From Burkholderiales bacterium (lineage in GTDB: Bacteria; Pseudomonadota; Gammaproteobacteria; Burkholderiales; SG8-39): a DNA stretch of 64,000 nt. Where the stretch lies: contig JACZJT010000008.1 of NCBI GenBank assembly GCA_014860445.1, positions 108,883 to 172,882 on the forward strand, written 5' to 3'. Below the pieces are notes generated by a model. It worked only from the letters and a program-made list of their open reading frames with translations, was not told where the DNA came from and did not search any database. The number at the start of each line of letters is the position of its first letter. The stretch's first letter is position 1. Positions 55,168 through 64,000 of this stretch are shown piece after piece. Both the position numbers and the translations under genes were made by a program.

Positions 55168-58100
55168 ATGACCGAAGAACGCTGGCAATTCTGGATCGAC
55201 CGCGGGGGCACGTTTACCGACGTCGTGGCGCGCCGCCCCGACGGTATGCTCGTCACGCACAAACTGCTGTCGGAGAATCCCGAGCATTACCGCGATGCCG
55301 CCCTCGCCGGCATCCGCCACCTGCTGGGCGTTCCGGCCGGCGCACCGATTCCGGTGGGCATGATCGAAGCCGTGAAAATGGGCACCACCGTCGCAACTAA
55401 CGCATTATTGGAGCGAAAAGGCGAGCGCACGGTGTTGTTCATTACGCGCGGCTTTCGCGACGCGCTGCGGATCGCCTACCAGAATCGGCCGAAAATATTC
55501 TCGCGCCATATCGTCCTGCCCGAACTGCTCTACAGCAAAGCGGTCGAGGTCGACGAGCGTATCGGCGCGCACGGAGAAGTGCTGACACCGCTCGCGGTCG
55601 GGCCTGCGCGCCGCGAATTGCAGGCTGCCTACGACGAAGGCTACCGCTCGATCGCAATCGTGTGCATGCACGCTTATCGCTACCCGGACCACGAGAAACA
55701 GCTTGCGGCGATGGCGCGCGAAATCGGCTACGGGCAGGTGTCGGTGTCGCATGAAGTCAGCCCGATGATGAAGCTCGTCAGCCGCGGCGACACGACGGTG
55801 GTGGACGCTTATCTGTCCCCGATCCTGCGCCGCTACGTCGAGCAGGTCGCATCCGAGTTGCAGGGCGTGCACCTGATGTTCATGCAATCCAACGGCGGTC
55901 TTACCGACGCGCGTCAGTTCCAGGGCAAGGATTCGATCCTGTCGGGGCCCGCGGGGGGCATAGTCGGCGCCGTGCGCACTTCGAAGTTTGCCGGCTTCGA
56001 CAAGATCATCGGTTTCGACATGGGCGGAACCTCGACCGATGTGTCGCATTATGCAGGCGAATTCGAACGCGCATTCGAGACCCAGGTCGCGGGCGTGCGC
56101 ATGCGCGCGCCGATGATGAGCATACACACCGTGGCGGCCGGCGGCGGTTCCATCCTGCATTTCGACGGCGCGCGCTATCGCGCCGGCCCCGATTCGGCGG
56201 CTGCAAATCCGGGGCCGGCGTCCTACCGCAAGAACGGGCCGCTGGCGGTGACCGATTGCAACGTGATGCTGGGCAAGATCCAGCCGAAATTCTTTCCGTC
56301 GGTGTTCGGCCCGGGCGGCGACGAGCCGCTGGATGCAGAGGTGGTGCGGCGCAAGTTTGCCGATCTCGCACGCGAAATCCGCGAGGCCACCGGCGATGCG
56401 CGCACGCCGGAGCAGGTGGCGGAGGGCTACGTCGACATCGCGGTGGGCAATATGGCCAACGCGATCAAGCAGATTTCGGTGCAGCGCGGCCACGACGTGA
56501 CCGAATATACGCTGTGCTGTTTCGGCGGCGCGGCCGGGCAGCACGCCTGCCTGGTTGCAGACGCATTGGGCATGACGCGGGTGTTCATCCATCCGCTGGC
56601 CGGCGTGCTCTCCGCCTATGGCATGGGCCTTGCCGACATTACCGCCATGCGCGAACAGGCGGTGGAGGTCGCGCTGACGCAGGACAACTGGAAACTGCTC
56701 GATGACACCCTGGCGCAGCTGTCCTTGCCGGCGAAGGACGAAGTCCTGGGCCAGGGCGTGCCTGCCGAACGGGTGCGTGTGGTGCAGCGCGTACACCTCA
56801 GGTACGACGGTACCGATTCGGCGCTCATCGTCGAATTCGGCTCGGTGGCGGACATGGTCGCACAGTTCGAAACCGCGTATCGCAAGCGCTATTCCTTTCT
56901 CATGCCCAAGCGCGCGCTGCTCGCCGAAGCGGTTTCCGTCGAGGCCATCGGCATGTCCAATGCGCCGGCCGAAGCCGCGCCGGCAGCGGCGACGCGGAGT
57001 ACCGTGCCGCTTGTGGCGGATACGGTCGACATGCACACCGGCGGGAAATTCCATCGCACGCCGGTGTACTTGCGCGAAGCGCTGCATCCGGGCCACAAGG
57101 TCAAAGGTCCCGCGATCATCGCCGAAGCCAATGCGACCACTGTGGTCGAACCCGGCTGGCAGGCCGAGGTGACCGAACTCGATCATCTGGTGCTCCGGCG
57201 CGTCGAAGCGCGCCCGGCGCGCGTCGCCATCGGCACCACGGTGGATCCCGTGATGCTTGAAGTATTCAACAATCTTTACATGTCGATTGCCGAGCAGATG
57301 GGGCTGCGGCTGGAGGCCACAGCCTATTCGGTGAACATCAAGGAGCGGCTGGATTTCTCCTGCGCCTTGTTCGACGATCAGGGCCAGCTGATCGCCAACG
57401 CCCCGCACCTGCCGGTGCATCTGGGTTCCATGGGCGAATCGATCAAGACGGTGATGCGCGAAAATGCAGGCAGGATCAAGCCCGGCAACATCTACATGCT
57501 CAACGCGCCGTACAACGGGGGTACGCACCTGCCCGACATAACGGTGATTACCCCGGTATTCGATGACGCAGGCAAAAAAATATTGTTCTACGTCGGTTCG
57601 CGCGGCCATCATGCCGACGTTGGCGGCATTACGCCGGGCTCGATGCCGCCCGACAGCAAGGTGGTGGAAGAAGAGGGCGTGCTGATCGACAATTTCCTGC
57701 TGGTCGAGGAGGGGCGGCTGCGCGAGGAAGAGACCGTGGCGCTCCTCGGTTCGGGCAGATACCCGGCGCGCAACAGCGAGCAGAATCTCGCCGATTTGCG
57801 CGCCATGATTGCGGCCAACGAAAAAGGCGTGCAGGAACTGCGCCGCATGGTCGAGCATTTCGGTCTGGATGTGGTGCACGCCTATATGCGGCATGTCCAG
57901 GACAACGCCGAGGAAGCCGTGCGGCGCGTGATCGATGTGCTCAAGCCGGGCGAATTCAGCTACGAAATGGACTCGGGCGCGGTGATTCGCGTCAAAATCG
58001 GCATCGACCACGCCGCGCGCAGCGCGACCATCGATTTCACTGGTACCTCCGCGCAGCTTCCCAATAATTTCAACGCCCCGTCGGCGGTGTGCATGGCCGC

Positions 58101-58800
58101 GGTGCTCTACGTCTTCCGTACGCTGGTGGACGACGACATTCCGCTGAACGCAGGCTGCCTGAAACCGCTCAAGGTGATTATTCCCGAGGGCAGCATGCTG
58201 CGGCCGCGCTATCCGGCGGCGGTCGTCGCGGGCAATGTCGAAACTTCGCAGTGCATTACCGACACCCTGTATGGCGCACTGGGCGCGATGGGAGCGTCTC
58301 AGGGCACGATGAACAATTTCACCTTCGGCAACGCGGATTATCAGTACTACGAAACGATTTGCGGCGGCTCCGGGGCAGGCGGCGCCGATGCCGGGGCGCG
58401 AGATGCGACCCAGGGTTTCGACGGGACCGACGCCATCCATACGCACATGACCAATACCCGACTCACAGATCCCGAGGTGCTGGAATGGCGTTTTCCGGTG
58501 CTGCTGGAGAGTTTTGGAATACGCGAAGGATCGGGCGGCAGGGGCAGGTGGCGCGGCGGCAACGGCATCGTGCGGAGGGTGCGGTTTCTCGAGGCGATGA
58601 CGGCGGCGATCCTGTCCGGGCATCGGCGCATTCCTCCCTATGGCATGGCCGGCGGGGAGCCGGGCAAGGTCGGGCGAAATTGGGTCGAGCGTAGTGACGG
58701 CAGCAGATTGCAGCTAGGCGGCGCGGACAAAGCGGAATTGAAGCCCGGGGATGTATTCGTCATCGAGACCCCCGGCGGCGGTGGATACGGGACGCCTTAG
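55168..58800 (+). CDS. 5-oxoprolinase/hydantoinase, fused A and B subunits
   Basis: The 1,210-residue product joins HyuA (residues 1-685, ASKHA fold; [18 protein letters not shown] and [14 protein letters not shown]) to HyuB (about 690-1210; starts [18 protein letters not shown]). This is the layout of eukaryotic-type ATP-dependent 5-oxoprolinase, which opens 5-oxoproline to glutamate; hydantoinases and acetone carboxylases share the fold. Length and order favour 5-oxoprolinase. It may share a regulatory region with the minus-strand cassette that encodes a TRAP system and a D-glutamate-cyclase homologue. Confidence 0.92.
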   Translation: MTEERWQFWIDRGGTFTDVVARRPDGMLVTHKLLSENPEHYRDAALAGIRHLLGVPAGAPIPVGMIEAVKMGTTVATNALLERKGERTVLFITRGFRDALRIAYQNRPKIFSRHIVLPELLYSKAVEVDERIGAHGEVLTPLAVGPARRELQAAYDEGYRSIAIVCMHAYRYPDHEKQLAAMAREIGYGQVSVSHEVSPMMKLVSRGDTTVVDAYLSPILRRYVEQVASELQGVHLMFMQSNGGLTDARQFQGKDSILSGPAGGIVGAVRTSKFAGFDKIIGFDMGGTSTDVSHYAGEFERAFETQVAGVRMRAPMMSIHTVAAGGGSILHFDGARYRAGPDSAAANPGPASYRKNGPLAVTDCNVMLGKIQPKFFPSVFGPGGDEPLDAEVVRRKFADLAREIREATGDARTPEQVAEGYVDIAVGNMANAIKQISVQRGHDVTEYTLCCFGGAAGQHACLVADALGMTRVFIHPLAGVLSAYGMGLADITAMREQAVEVALTQDNWKLLDDTLAQLSLPAKDEVLGQGVPAERVRVVQRVHLRYDGTDSALIVEFGSVADMVAQFETAYRKRYSFLMPKRALLAEAVSVEAIGMSNAPAEAAPAAATRSTVPLVADTVDMHTGGKFHRTPVYLREALHPGHKVKGPAIIAEANATTVVEPGWQAEVTELDHLVLRRVEARPARVAIGTTVDPVMLEVFNNLYMSIAEQMGLRLEATAYSVNIKERLDFSCALFDDQGQLIANAPHLPVHLGSMGESIKTVMRENAGRIKPGNIYMLNAPYNGGTHLPDITVITPVFDDAGKKILFYVGSRGHHADVGGITPGSMPPDSKVVEEEGVLIDNFLLVEEGRLREEETVALLGSGRYPARNSEQNLADLRAMIAANEKGVQELRRMVEHFGLDVVHAYMRHVQDNAEEAVRRVIDVLKPGEFSYEMDSGAVIRVKIGIDHAARSATIDFTGTSAQLPNNFNAPSAVCMAAVLYVFRTLVDDDIPLNAGCLKPLKVIIPEGSMLRPRYPAAVVAGNVETSQCITDTLYGALGAMGASQGTMNNFTFGNADYQYYETICGGSGAGGADAGARDATQGFDGTDAIHTHMTNTRLTDPEVLEWRFPVLLESFGIREGSGGRGRWRGGNGIVRRVRFLEAMTAAILSGHRRIPPYGMAGGEPGKVGRNWVERSDGSRLQLGGADKAELKPGDVFVIETPGGGGYGTP

Positions 58801-58941
58801 GCGGCCGTTTCGAATCCGACGGCGCGGCACCGAATCTGAGGGTGAACGGCTGTAGATGTCGCCCTCGAGCAGCGCTCAGCCTGGAGCGTGCGCAGTTCGC
58901 ATTTCCTTGAACTTTGGCTTTCGGGCTTGCCTCGGAATCCC

Positions 58942-58947
58942 TATAAT
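58942..58947 (+). promoter_or_regulatory. TATAAT box before the AsmA-like gene
   Basis: A perfect TATAAT lies 40 bases before the start of the AsmA-like gene in the 186-base gap. No good -35 hexamer is found at 16-18 bases upstream (closest TTTCGG), so it would need an activator or is fortuitous. Confidence 0.3.
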
Positions 58948-58986
58948 CAGAGACTTGTAAGCGTAACGCTGAGCAGCCGAGGCAGT

Positions 58987-61900
58987 ATGGACCTCACGAC
59001 AATTTTCACCAAAACCGCCAAAGGCCTGATGGAGGCGACTGGGAAAACCAGTGCTTTGTCGCGTGATATGCGCGCCATCCTCAAAGCGATCGATGGCAAG
59101 GCTACGGTAGAGAAATTGCAGGGGAAATTCGACAAGCTCACGGAAGCCAAACTGACGGATGCGCTCGAGACGCTGGCCAAGAGCGACTATATCCGTGAAT
59201 TCGTATCGAGGTCGGCGGAAGCCTCAGCCCCGGCACCCGCACCGCCCGCCGCGAGCGGAGAGATGGACCTCGACTTCACCGCGATACCGGATTCGCCGTC
59301 CGCGCAACCGTTGACCGAAGAAGCCGCAAAACAGAAAGCAAAGGCCGCGGGGGAGGCCGCAGCGCGCGCAAAGGCGGAGGCGGACGCCCGGGCCAAGGCT
59401 GCGGCGCGGGCCAAAGCAGCGGCCGAAGCCAAAGCGAAAGCGGAAGCCGAAGCGCGGGCCAAAGCAGCGGCTGAAGCCAAAGAAAAAGCAGAAGCCGAAG
59501 CACGGGCCAAAGCAGCGGCCGAAGCCAAAGCGAAGGCGGAAGCCGAAGCACGGGCCAAAGCTGAGGAAGCCGCGCGTCGTGCCAAAGACGAAGCGGAACG
59601 CAAGGCGAAGGAAGAAGCCGAGCGCCAGCGCAAAGAAGCGGAAGAAAAAGCACGTCTCGAAGCCGAGGAACGGGCACGCAAGGAAGCCGAGGAAGCAGAG
59701 CGCCGCGCCAAAGAGGAAGCAGAGCGCAAAGCGCGGGATGAAGCCGAGCGCCAGCGCAAGGAAGCGGAAGAAAAAGCGCGTCGCGACGCCGAGGAACGCG
59801 CACGCAAGGAAGCCGAGGAAGCGGAGCGCAAAGCGCAGGAAGAAGCCGAGGAACGCGCGCGCAAGGAAGCCGAGGAAGCGGAGCGTCGCGCCAAAGAGGA
59901 AGCAGAGCGCAAAGCGCAGGAAGAAGCCGAGCGCGAGCGCAAAGAGGTGGAAGAAAAAGCAAGCACCGAATCCGAGGAGCAGGCGCGCAAGGCAGCCGAG
60001 GAAGCGGAGCGTCGCGCCAAAGAGGAAGCAGAGCGCAAAGCACAGGAAGAAGCCGAACGCCAGCGCAAAGAGGCGGAAGAAAAAGCACGCAGCGCAGCCG
60101 AGGAGCAGGCGCGCAGAGAAGCAGAAGAAGCGGAGCGTCGCGCCAAGGAGGAAGCGGAGCGCAAAGCCCGGGAAGAAGCGGAGAGCCAGCGCAAGGAAGC
60201 GGAAGAAAAAGCACGCCGCGATGCAGAGGAGCAAGCGCGAACGCCGTCCACGAGTGCTCGCTCACTGGATGATTTGATCAAGATTGAAATCGACCTGGAT
60301 GCGGTCTCCGCCGCGCCCGCACCAGTGGATTCGGCTGTGGCGAAATCGAAGAACGACGCCGACGACCGGATGCTGAAAGAAGTTGAGGAAAATGCGCGCA
60401 GGCAGGCCGAGGCACTGGCTGCCAAAGAGGCGGAGGAACGCGCCAGGGCGGAGGAGCAGGTGCGCGCCGATGCCGAAGCTGCGCGCAAAGCAGAGAGCGA
60501 AGCGGCGAAGCAGCAAGGCGCGCTGGACGGGGTCAATGAGCAGGATAGCGCCTATGTGCGTCAACACGCCGAAGCACAGGCGCAGCTGTCGGCGCAGGAT
60601 GCCGAGACCGAGCGCCACTTCGCAGAAATGGAGAAAGAAATCGAGGCGGAGGAGGCTGCGGACCCAGGCCGAAAAGAAACGGCCGCGCAGCGCGAGACCG
60701 CACGCCGGCGTGAACAAGCCGAAGCGGAGGCGCGCGCACGCACTGCCGACGAAGTGCGCGTGATCGCCGAAGACGAAGCGTTCGCGGCAGAAGCCAAATT
60801 CGCACGCGCTGCGCCGGCGTACCGGACGCCGGTCAAATGGGGCAAGCCGGTTGCGCTGGTCCTGTTTCTGCTGCTGGTGCTGGGCGGGGTCATGGTGCAT
60901 TTCATCTCGTTTGAAGCGTATATCCCGCGTTTCGAGAAGCTCGCAGGCGCCTACCTGCAACAACCCGTCAAGATCAAGTCGCTGCACATGTCGCTGGTGC
61001 CGCTGCCGCACTGGAAACTGGAGGGTGTGTCGGTAGGCAACGAAGGTCAGCTCAAGGTCGAGAAGGCCACCGCGACGGCGGAGTTGGGCAGCATGTTCAG
61101 CGACAAGATGTCGTTTTCCAGGATCGAGCTGGAATCGCCGGTGCTGGGCGAGCAGGGAATGAGCGGCCTGCTCTTCGGCAAGCCCGGCGGGCAGGATTTC
61201 AAAATTGCGAACATCATCGTCAAAAACGGGAAGCTCGACTCGAAGACTTTCGTACTTCCGGCACTCAATGCGAAGATCTCCATGGCCGAAAACGGCGCCT
61301 GGCAGAAAATCGCGCTGGAGACCCCGGACCACAAGACCAGTGTGACATTTGTTCCGAAGGATGACGGCGCGCAATTGGAAGTCGACACCAATGTGTTGAG
61401 TCTGCCGTTTGCCCCTTCCTTCTTGCTGGAGAATTTCAGTGCCACGGGCGTGCTTCGTCGCGGCGAGCTCCGGCTGAGCGAACTCAAGGGCGGAATATAC
61501 GGGGGCTTTCTGTCGGGCAGCGCGCTCCTTAAATGGGATGCTGACTGGACACTGAGTGGCGATGTCGGCGTGAGGGTGATGGATCCGGGCAGATTCGCGC
61601 CCGCCTTGTTCGAGGAAGGCGCGCTCGAGGGTAAGGCGCGGTACGCGATGCGCGCGAAATCCTATGACGAGCTGTTTACCGTGCCGAACCTCGAGGGTAA
61701 ATTCGAGATTCGCAAAGGTTCGCTGCTCGGGGTGGATCTTGGCCGCTTTCTGCAGGGCGGCGGAGTCGGCGGAAGAACCGCGTACACGGAACTGACCGGA
61801 GATTTCGTGCGTGAGGCCGGCAAGACGCAGTTGCGGCAGGTGCACCTGAGAGCGGGCCCGGTATCCGCCGGTGGCAGTCTCGACGCGGACACCGGAAAAC

Positions 61901-62004
61901 GCATCAACGGCCGCTTCGTCGTCGAACTCAAGTCTCCGGTCGCGCACGCACGTTCCAACCTGACGCTTTCGGGCACGTTGAACGACCCGCGATTCAGTCG
62001 CTAG
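58987..62004 (+). CDS. AsmA-like inner-membrane protein with long charged helical repeat region
   Basis: The product has 1,005 residues. Residues 1-78 form a small helical, winged-helix-like domain (LSRDMRAILKAIDGKATVEK, LTDALETLAKSDYIREF). Residues about 105-420 and 455-600 are Glu/Ala/Lys/Arg-rich helix with heptad-like repeats, suited to a single alpha-helix or coiled coil. A membrane helix follows at about 620-640 (VALVLFLLLVLGGVMVHF). The C-terminal 360 residues resemble AsmA/DUF3971-type periplasmic domains (LEGVSVGNEGQLKVEKATA, LEGKARYAMRAKS, NGRFVVELKSP). I know no named protein with this layout. ATG 58987 is the only start giving the N-terminal domain intact. It is followed by an Omp85-type gene. 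Confidence 0.75.
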   Translation: MDLTTIFTKTAKGLMEATGKTSALSRDMRAILKAIDGKATVEKLQGKFDKLTEAKLTDALETLAKSDYIREFVSRSAEASAPAPAPPAASGEMDLDFTAIPDSPSAQPLTEEAAKQKAKAAGEAAARAKAEADARAKAAARAKAAAEAKAKAEAEARAKAAAEAKEKAEAEARAKAAAEAKAKAEAEARAKAEEAARRAKDEAERKAKEEAERQRKEAEEKARLEAEERARKEAEEAERRAKEEAERKARDEAERQRKEAEEKARRDAEERARKEAEEAERKAQEEAEERARKEAEEAERRAKEEAERKAQEEAERERKEVEEKASTESEEQARKAAEEAERRAKEEAERKAQEEAERQRKEAEEKARSAAEEQARREAEEAERRAKEEAERKAREEAESQRKEAEEKARRDAEEQARTPSTSARSLDDLIKIEIDLDAVSAAPAPVDSAVAKSKNDADDRMLKEVEENARRQAEALAAKEAEERARAEEQVRADAEAARKAESEAAKQQGALDGVNEQDSAYVRQHAEAQAQLSAQDAETERHFAEMEKEIEAEEAADPGRKETAAQRETARRREQAEAEARARTADEVRVIAEDEAFAAEAKFARAAPAYRTPVKWGKPVALVLFLLLVLGGVMVHFISFEAYIPRFEKLAGAYLQQPVKIKSLHMSLVPLPHWKLEGVSVGNEGQLKVEKATATAELGSMFSDKMSFSRIELESPVLGEQGMSGLLFGKPGGQDFKIANIIVKNGKLDSKTFVLPALNAKISMAENGAWQKIALETPDHKTSVTFVPKDDGAQLEVDTNVLSLPFAPSFLLENFSATGVLRRGELRLSELKGGIYGGFLSGSALLKWDADWTLSGDVGVRVMDPGRFAPALFEEGALEGKARYAMRAKSYDELFTVPNLEGKFEIRKGSLLGVDLGRFLQGGGVGGRTAYTELTGDFVREAGKTQLRQVHLRAGPVSAGGSLDADTGKRINGRFVVELKSPVAHARSNLTLSGTLNDPRFSR
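59422..59565 (+). repeat. Three 48-bp in-frame repeats
   Basis: Units beginning at 59422, 59470 and 59518 each encode 16 residues of the type AEAKAKAEAEARAKAA. They differ by a few silent or Lys/Glu changes. They form the first part of the helical region of the AsmA-like protein. Confidence 0.85.
59572..60258 (+). repeat. 126-bp in-frame tandem repeats
   Basis: Five full units start at 59572, 59698, 59881, 60007 and 60133. Each is 126 bases or 42 residues, which is six heptads. A 57-base partial unit begins at 59824. The encoded pattern is EEAERRAKEEAERKA followed by REEAERQRKEAEEKA, then a more variable part. The exact 126-base step and the partial unit suggest growth by unequal recombination or slippage. 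Confidence 0.9.
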
Positions 62005-62120
62005 AGACCGGCGGCTCCCCCGGGTTTTTCATAGCGGTCGTCTGGCAGGCAAGCGAAACAGTGGGCTGAAATATTATTCCTCTGCTGCTGAAACAGAGCA
62101 GCTGCCCGCGTGGGAGAAAG

Positions 62121-63773
62121 ATGAAAAGAATTCTTTCGAAAAGTCTGCTGGCGTTGTCAATGGGAGCATTCGCGGTTGTGCCGTGCCTGGCCCAGGACGA
62201 GCGATTCGACATCAAGCATTTCCAAGTCGAAGGCAATACCCTGCTACCGGATGCGCAGGTACAGGGTATTCTCCAACCGCACGCTGGCCCCCAACGCGTC
62301 TACGGCGACATCCAGAAGGCGCTCGAAGCGCTGGAGCGCGCCTACCGGGCGGTGGGCTACAGCACCGTGCAGGTGTATGTGCCGGAGCAGGAACTCACCA
62401 GCGGCGTAGTGCGCATTCAGGTCACCGAGGGGGTGATCGGCAAGGTCCTGATCAGCGGCAACAAGTATTTCGACAACGCCAATATCCGCGCCAGCCTGCC
62501 CGAACTGAAGGAAGGCAAGGCACCCAATCTGCGCAAGATGTCCGAGGCGATCCAACTCGCCAATGAGAGCCCGGCCAAACAGGTCGGGGTAACGCTGGGC
62601 GTGGGCGAAGAGGAGGGCAAGGTCGATGCCAAGGTGAAGGTGACCGAGCAGGACCCGCGGCGCATCTTTGTCACCGCGGATTCCACCGGCACCGCCGCAT
62701 CCGGCATATCGCGCGTGGGCGTGGCCTACCAGAATGCGAACCTGTTCCGGCTCGACCATACCTTGACCCTGGCCTACACCGGCTCGGCCGATGCACCGGC
62801 GGGAGTCAAGGTCGATATTTTCAGCCTCGGCTATCGGGTGCCTTTCTACCGACTCGGCGACAGCATGGATCTGATCTACGGCAATTCGGGTGTGAATACC
62901 CCCAGTAGTTCACCCACGCTGGGCGGGGCGCTGGGCATCGTTGGCAAGGGCGAAGTGTTCGGGCTGCGCTGGAACCACTTCTTTGCCCGCCGCGGCGAAT
63001 ACAGTTCCAAACTTATCTTCGGTCTGGACTACAAGTACATCAACTCGCGCTGTACCACGGCAGGCACGCCGTCTGGCATTGACCCGCCGACGCCGGCGAT
63101 CGCAGCCTGCGTGCCCTACACCACGCGGCCGCTGAGCCTCACCTACAGCGGCCAGCGGCTGAGCCCCGGCCAGTCGTTCGACTACAACATCGGCATAGCC
63201 CGTAACCTGCCGATGGGCAGTTCCTATACTAATGTTGACGGCTCCACCGACCACTATTCCTATCTCACCTCGGGCAACCGGTCGTCGCGCGACGATTTCA
63301 GCATCCTGCGCTTTGGCGGCAGTTATCTGCGGGCCTTCAGAAGCGACTGGCAGGTGCGCGTGGCCGGGACCGCCCAATACGCCGGCGCTCCGTTGGTCGC
63401 AGCCGAACAATTGGGGCTTGCCGGCTCCACCGCGGTGCGCGGCTTCAACGAACGCGCGGCCTCGGCCGACAGCGGCTATGTCGTCAACACGGAGCTCTAT
63501 ACGCCGGAATTTGTGAAAGCGAACAGCGTGCCCGGCAGCCTGCGCGCGCTCGTATTCGTAGACTTCGCGCACGGCTATAACCACAATTCTCCCGCGGCCT
63601 CGCTCACGCCGACAAATGTCGGCGTCGCCAGCGCCGGCGCGGGCCTGCGCTATTCGCTTGGGAAGGATTTCAGCCTGCGCTTCGACCTCGCTAGGGTACT
63701 CGATGCCGGGCCTGCCGGTACGAAGGAGAGTGGCGACTGGCGCGGCCATCTCAATGTGATGGTCGCGTTCTGA
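62121..63773 (+). CDS. ShlB/FhaC/HecB-family (TpsB) Omp85 outer-membrane protein
   Basis: The 550-residue product has a signal peptide (about 1-25, ending CLAQ), two POTRA domains (about 28-103, FDIKHFQVEGNTLLPDAQV; and 104-180) and a 16-strand-type barrel. The barrel carries the conserved loop motif VRGFNERAASADSGYV and ends with aromatic F. TpsB proteins export a large TpsA partner. No such partner is visible in the remaining window. The preceding gene encodes an AsmA-like protein, so a TamA/TamB-like pairing is another possibility. The gap of 116 bases before it shows no terminator. Confidence 0.88.
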   Translation: MKRILSKSLLALSMGAFAVVPCLAQDERFDIKHFQVEGNTLLPDAQVQGILQPHAGPQRVYGDIQKALEALERAYRAVGYSTVQVYVPEQELTSGVVRIQVTEGVIGKVLISGNKYFDNANIRASLPELKEGKAPNLRKMSEAIQLANESPAKQVGVTLGVGEEEGKVDAKVKVTEQDPRRIFVTADSTGTAASGISRVGVAYQNANLFRLDHTLTLAYTGSADAPAGVKVDIFSLGYRVPFYRLGDSMDLIYGNSGVNTPSSSPTLGGALGIVGKGEVFGLRWNHFFARRGEYSSKLIFGLDYKYINSRCTTAGTPSGIDPPTPAIAACVPYTTRPLSLTYSGQRLSPGQSFDYNIGIARNLPMGSSYTNVDGSTDHYSYLTSGNRSSRDDFSILRFGGSYLRAFRSDWQVRVAGTAQYAGAPLVAAEQLGLAGSTAVRGFNERAASADSGYVVNTELYTPEFVKANSVPGSLRALVFVDFAHGYNHNSPAASLTPTNVGVASAGAGLRYSLGKDFSLRFDLARVLDAGPAGTKESGDWRGHLNVMVAF

Positions 63774-63873
63774 TTGATGGGTGGGTGAGTGAGAGTGATT
63801 TTGACGGGGTAACTGTGCATGCCGACCAGCATCAGCCAAAACAAATCCTCAGGTGGCGGCGTAAGCTTCCCCG

Positions 63874-64000
63874 TCAAGTAGACAACTCGGAAGTAGAGTT
63901 TGTCGTTGATTCAATTGATACTCGGAAGCGTGCCGGAGGCAGGCTTCCGAGCGAGTCATGCGGCCGCTCCTCGTTGTAGTCCCGGATCCAATCGGCACTA
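63874..64000 (-). mobile_element. IS3-family transposase (OrfB), C-terminal fragment
   Basis: Read on the minus strand from the window edge, 41 codons end at TGA (63874-63876). They contain WIRDYNEERPHDSLGSLPPA, the conserved end of the integrase domain in IS3-family OrfB, with the last catalytic-region RPHxSLG motif. The rest of the element lies outside the window. The insertion boundary is not fixed; TTGACGGGG (63800-63810 area) is repeated inverted at about 63868-63876 and might be near the end. Confidence 0.88.

Noticed and set aside
55405..58623. A 1,072-codon open frame on the minus strand
   Set aside because: It is the antisense shadow of the 5-oxoprolinase gene; GC-rich codon bias keeps it open. 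The sequence is His/Arg-rich with no domain.
59422..60258. CRISPR-like periodic repeats
   Set aside because: The period is 48 and 126 bases, in frame, with no unique spacers and coding continuously for protein.
59187..60536. Ser/Ala/Leu-rich minus-strand frame that looks like a repetitive surface protein
   Set aside because: It is the complement of the Glu/Lys/Ala repeats in the AsmA-like gene; the repeats alone keep it open.

Overview
The window is a dense, GC-rich chromosomal segment (63 protein-coding genes or gene fragments and one tRNA, almost no free space) that reads as a betaproteobacterium. The reasons are the linked genes rsxB-nth, aat-bpt and dapA-bamC, a DUF1841 gene, a PglL-type O-ligase and a complete MSHA-type pilus locus. 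I cannot name the genus. No stretch without a gene exceeds 300 bases; the longest is 7256-7545.

Layout. 1-165 is the tail of a cytochrome c. 193-4514 is a minus-strand housekeeping run (aat, bpt, pyrD, rsxB, nth, DUF1841). 4719-7255 holds amtB, a NUDIX hydrolase and a type II haloacid dehalogenase. 7546-12376 is a polysaccharide/glycosylation block: a BY-kinase, a small membrane protein resembling the N-terminus of MshN, and a PglL/Wzy-type ligase. 12530-31057 is an 18.5-kb MSHA pilus locus in the order E, G, F-like, two major-type prepilins, a 1,537-residue MshQ-like surface protein, C, D, O, P, I, a PilN-like gene, J, K, L, M, N. No pilT or prepilin peptidase is present. A strong terminator follows the second pilin and a likely promoter lies before mshI.

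31173-34887 carries acyl-CoA synthetase, MaoC hydratase, a zeta-class GST and an SDR. 34986-38481 is an MCE lipid-transport operon (permease, ATPase, MCE protein, auxiliary lipoprotein). 38704-39921 is a receiver/metallo-beta-lactamase fusion next to tRNA-Arg(CCT). 40207-48572 contains small genes and housekeeping functions (VOC, DUF924, methyltransferase, dapA, bamC, metallo-hydrolase, bcp, SlyD-like PPIase, FMN glutamate-synthase-like protein). 48598-58800 is a divergent uptake and catabolism cassette: a TRAP transporter, an LhgO-like flavoprotein and a D-glutamate-cyclase-family protein on the minus strand, with a fused 5-oxoprolinase on the plus strand. Together these suggest use of 5-oxoproline, D-glutamate or a related C5 acid.

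58987-63773 may be the least conventional part. It encodes an inner-membrane AsmA-like protein with a roughly 500-residue charged helical repeat region, followed by a TpsB/FhaC-type Omp85 protein with no secreted partner in view. The window ends in the C-terminus of an IS3-family transposase on the minus strand.
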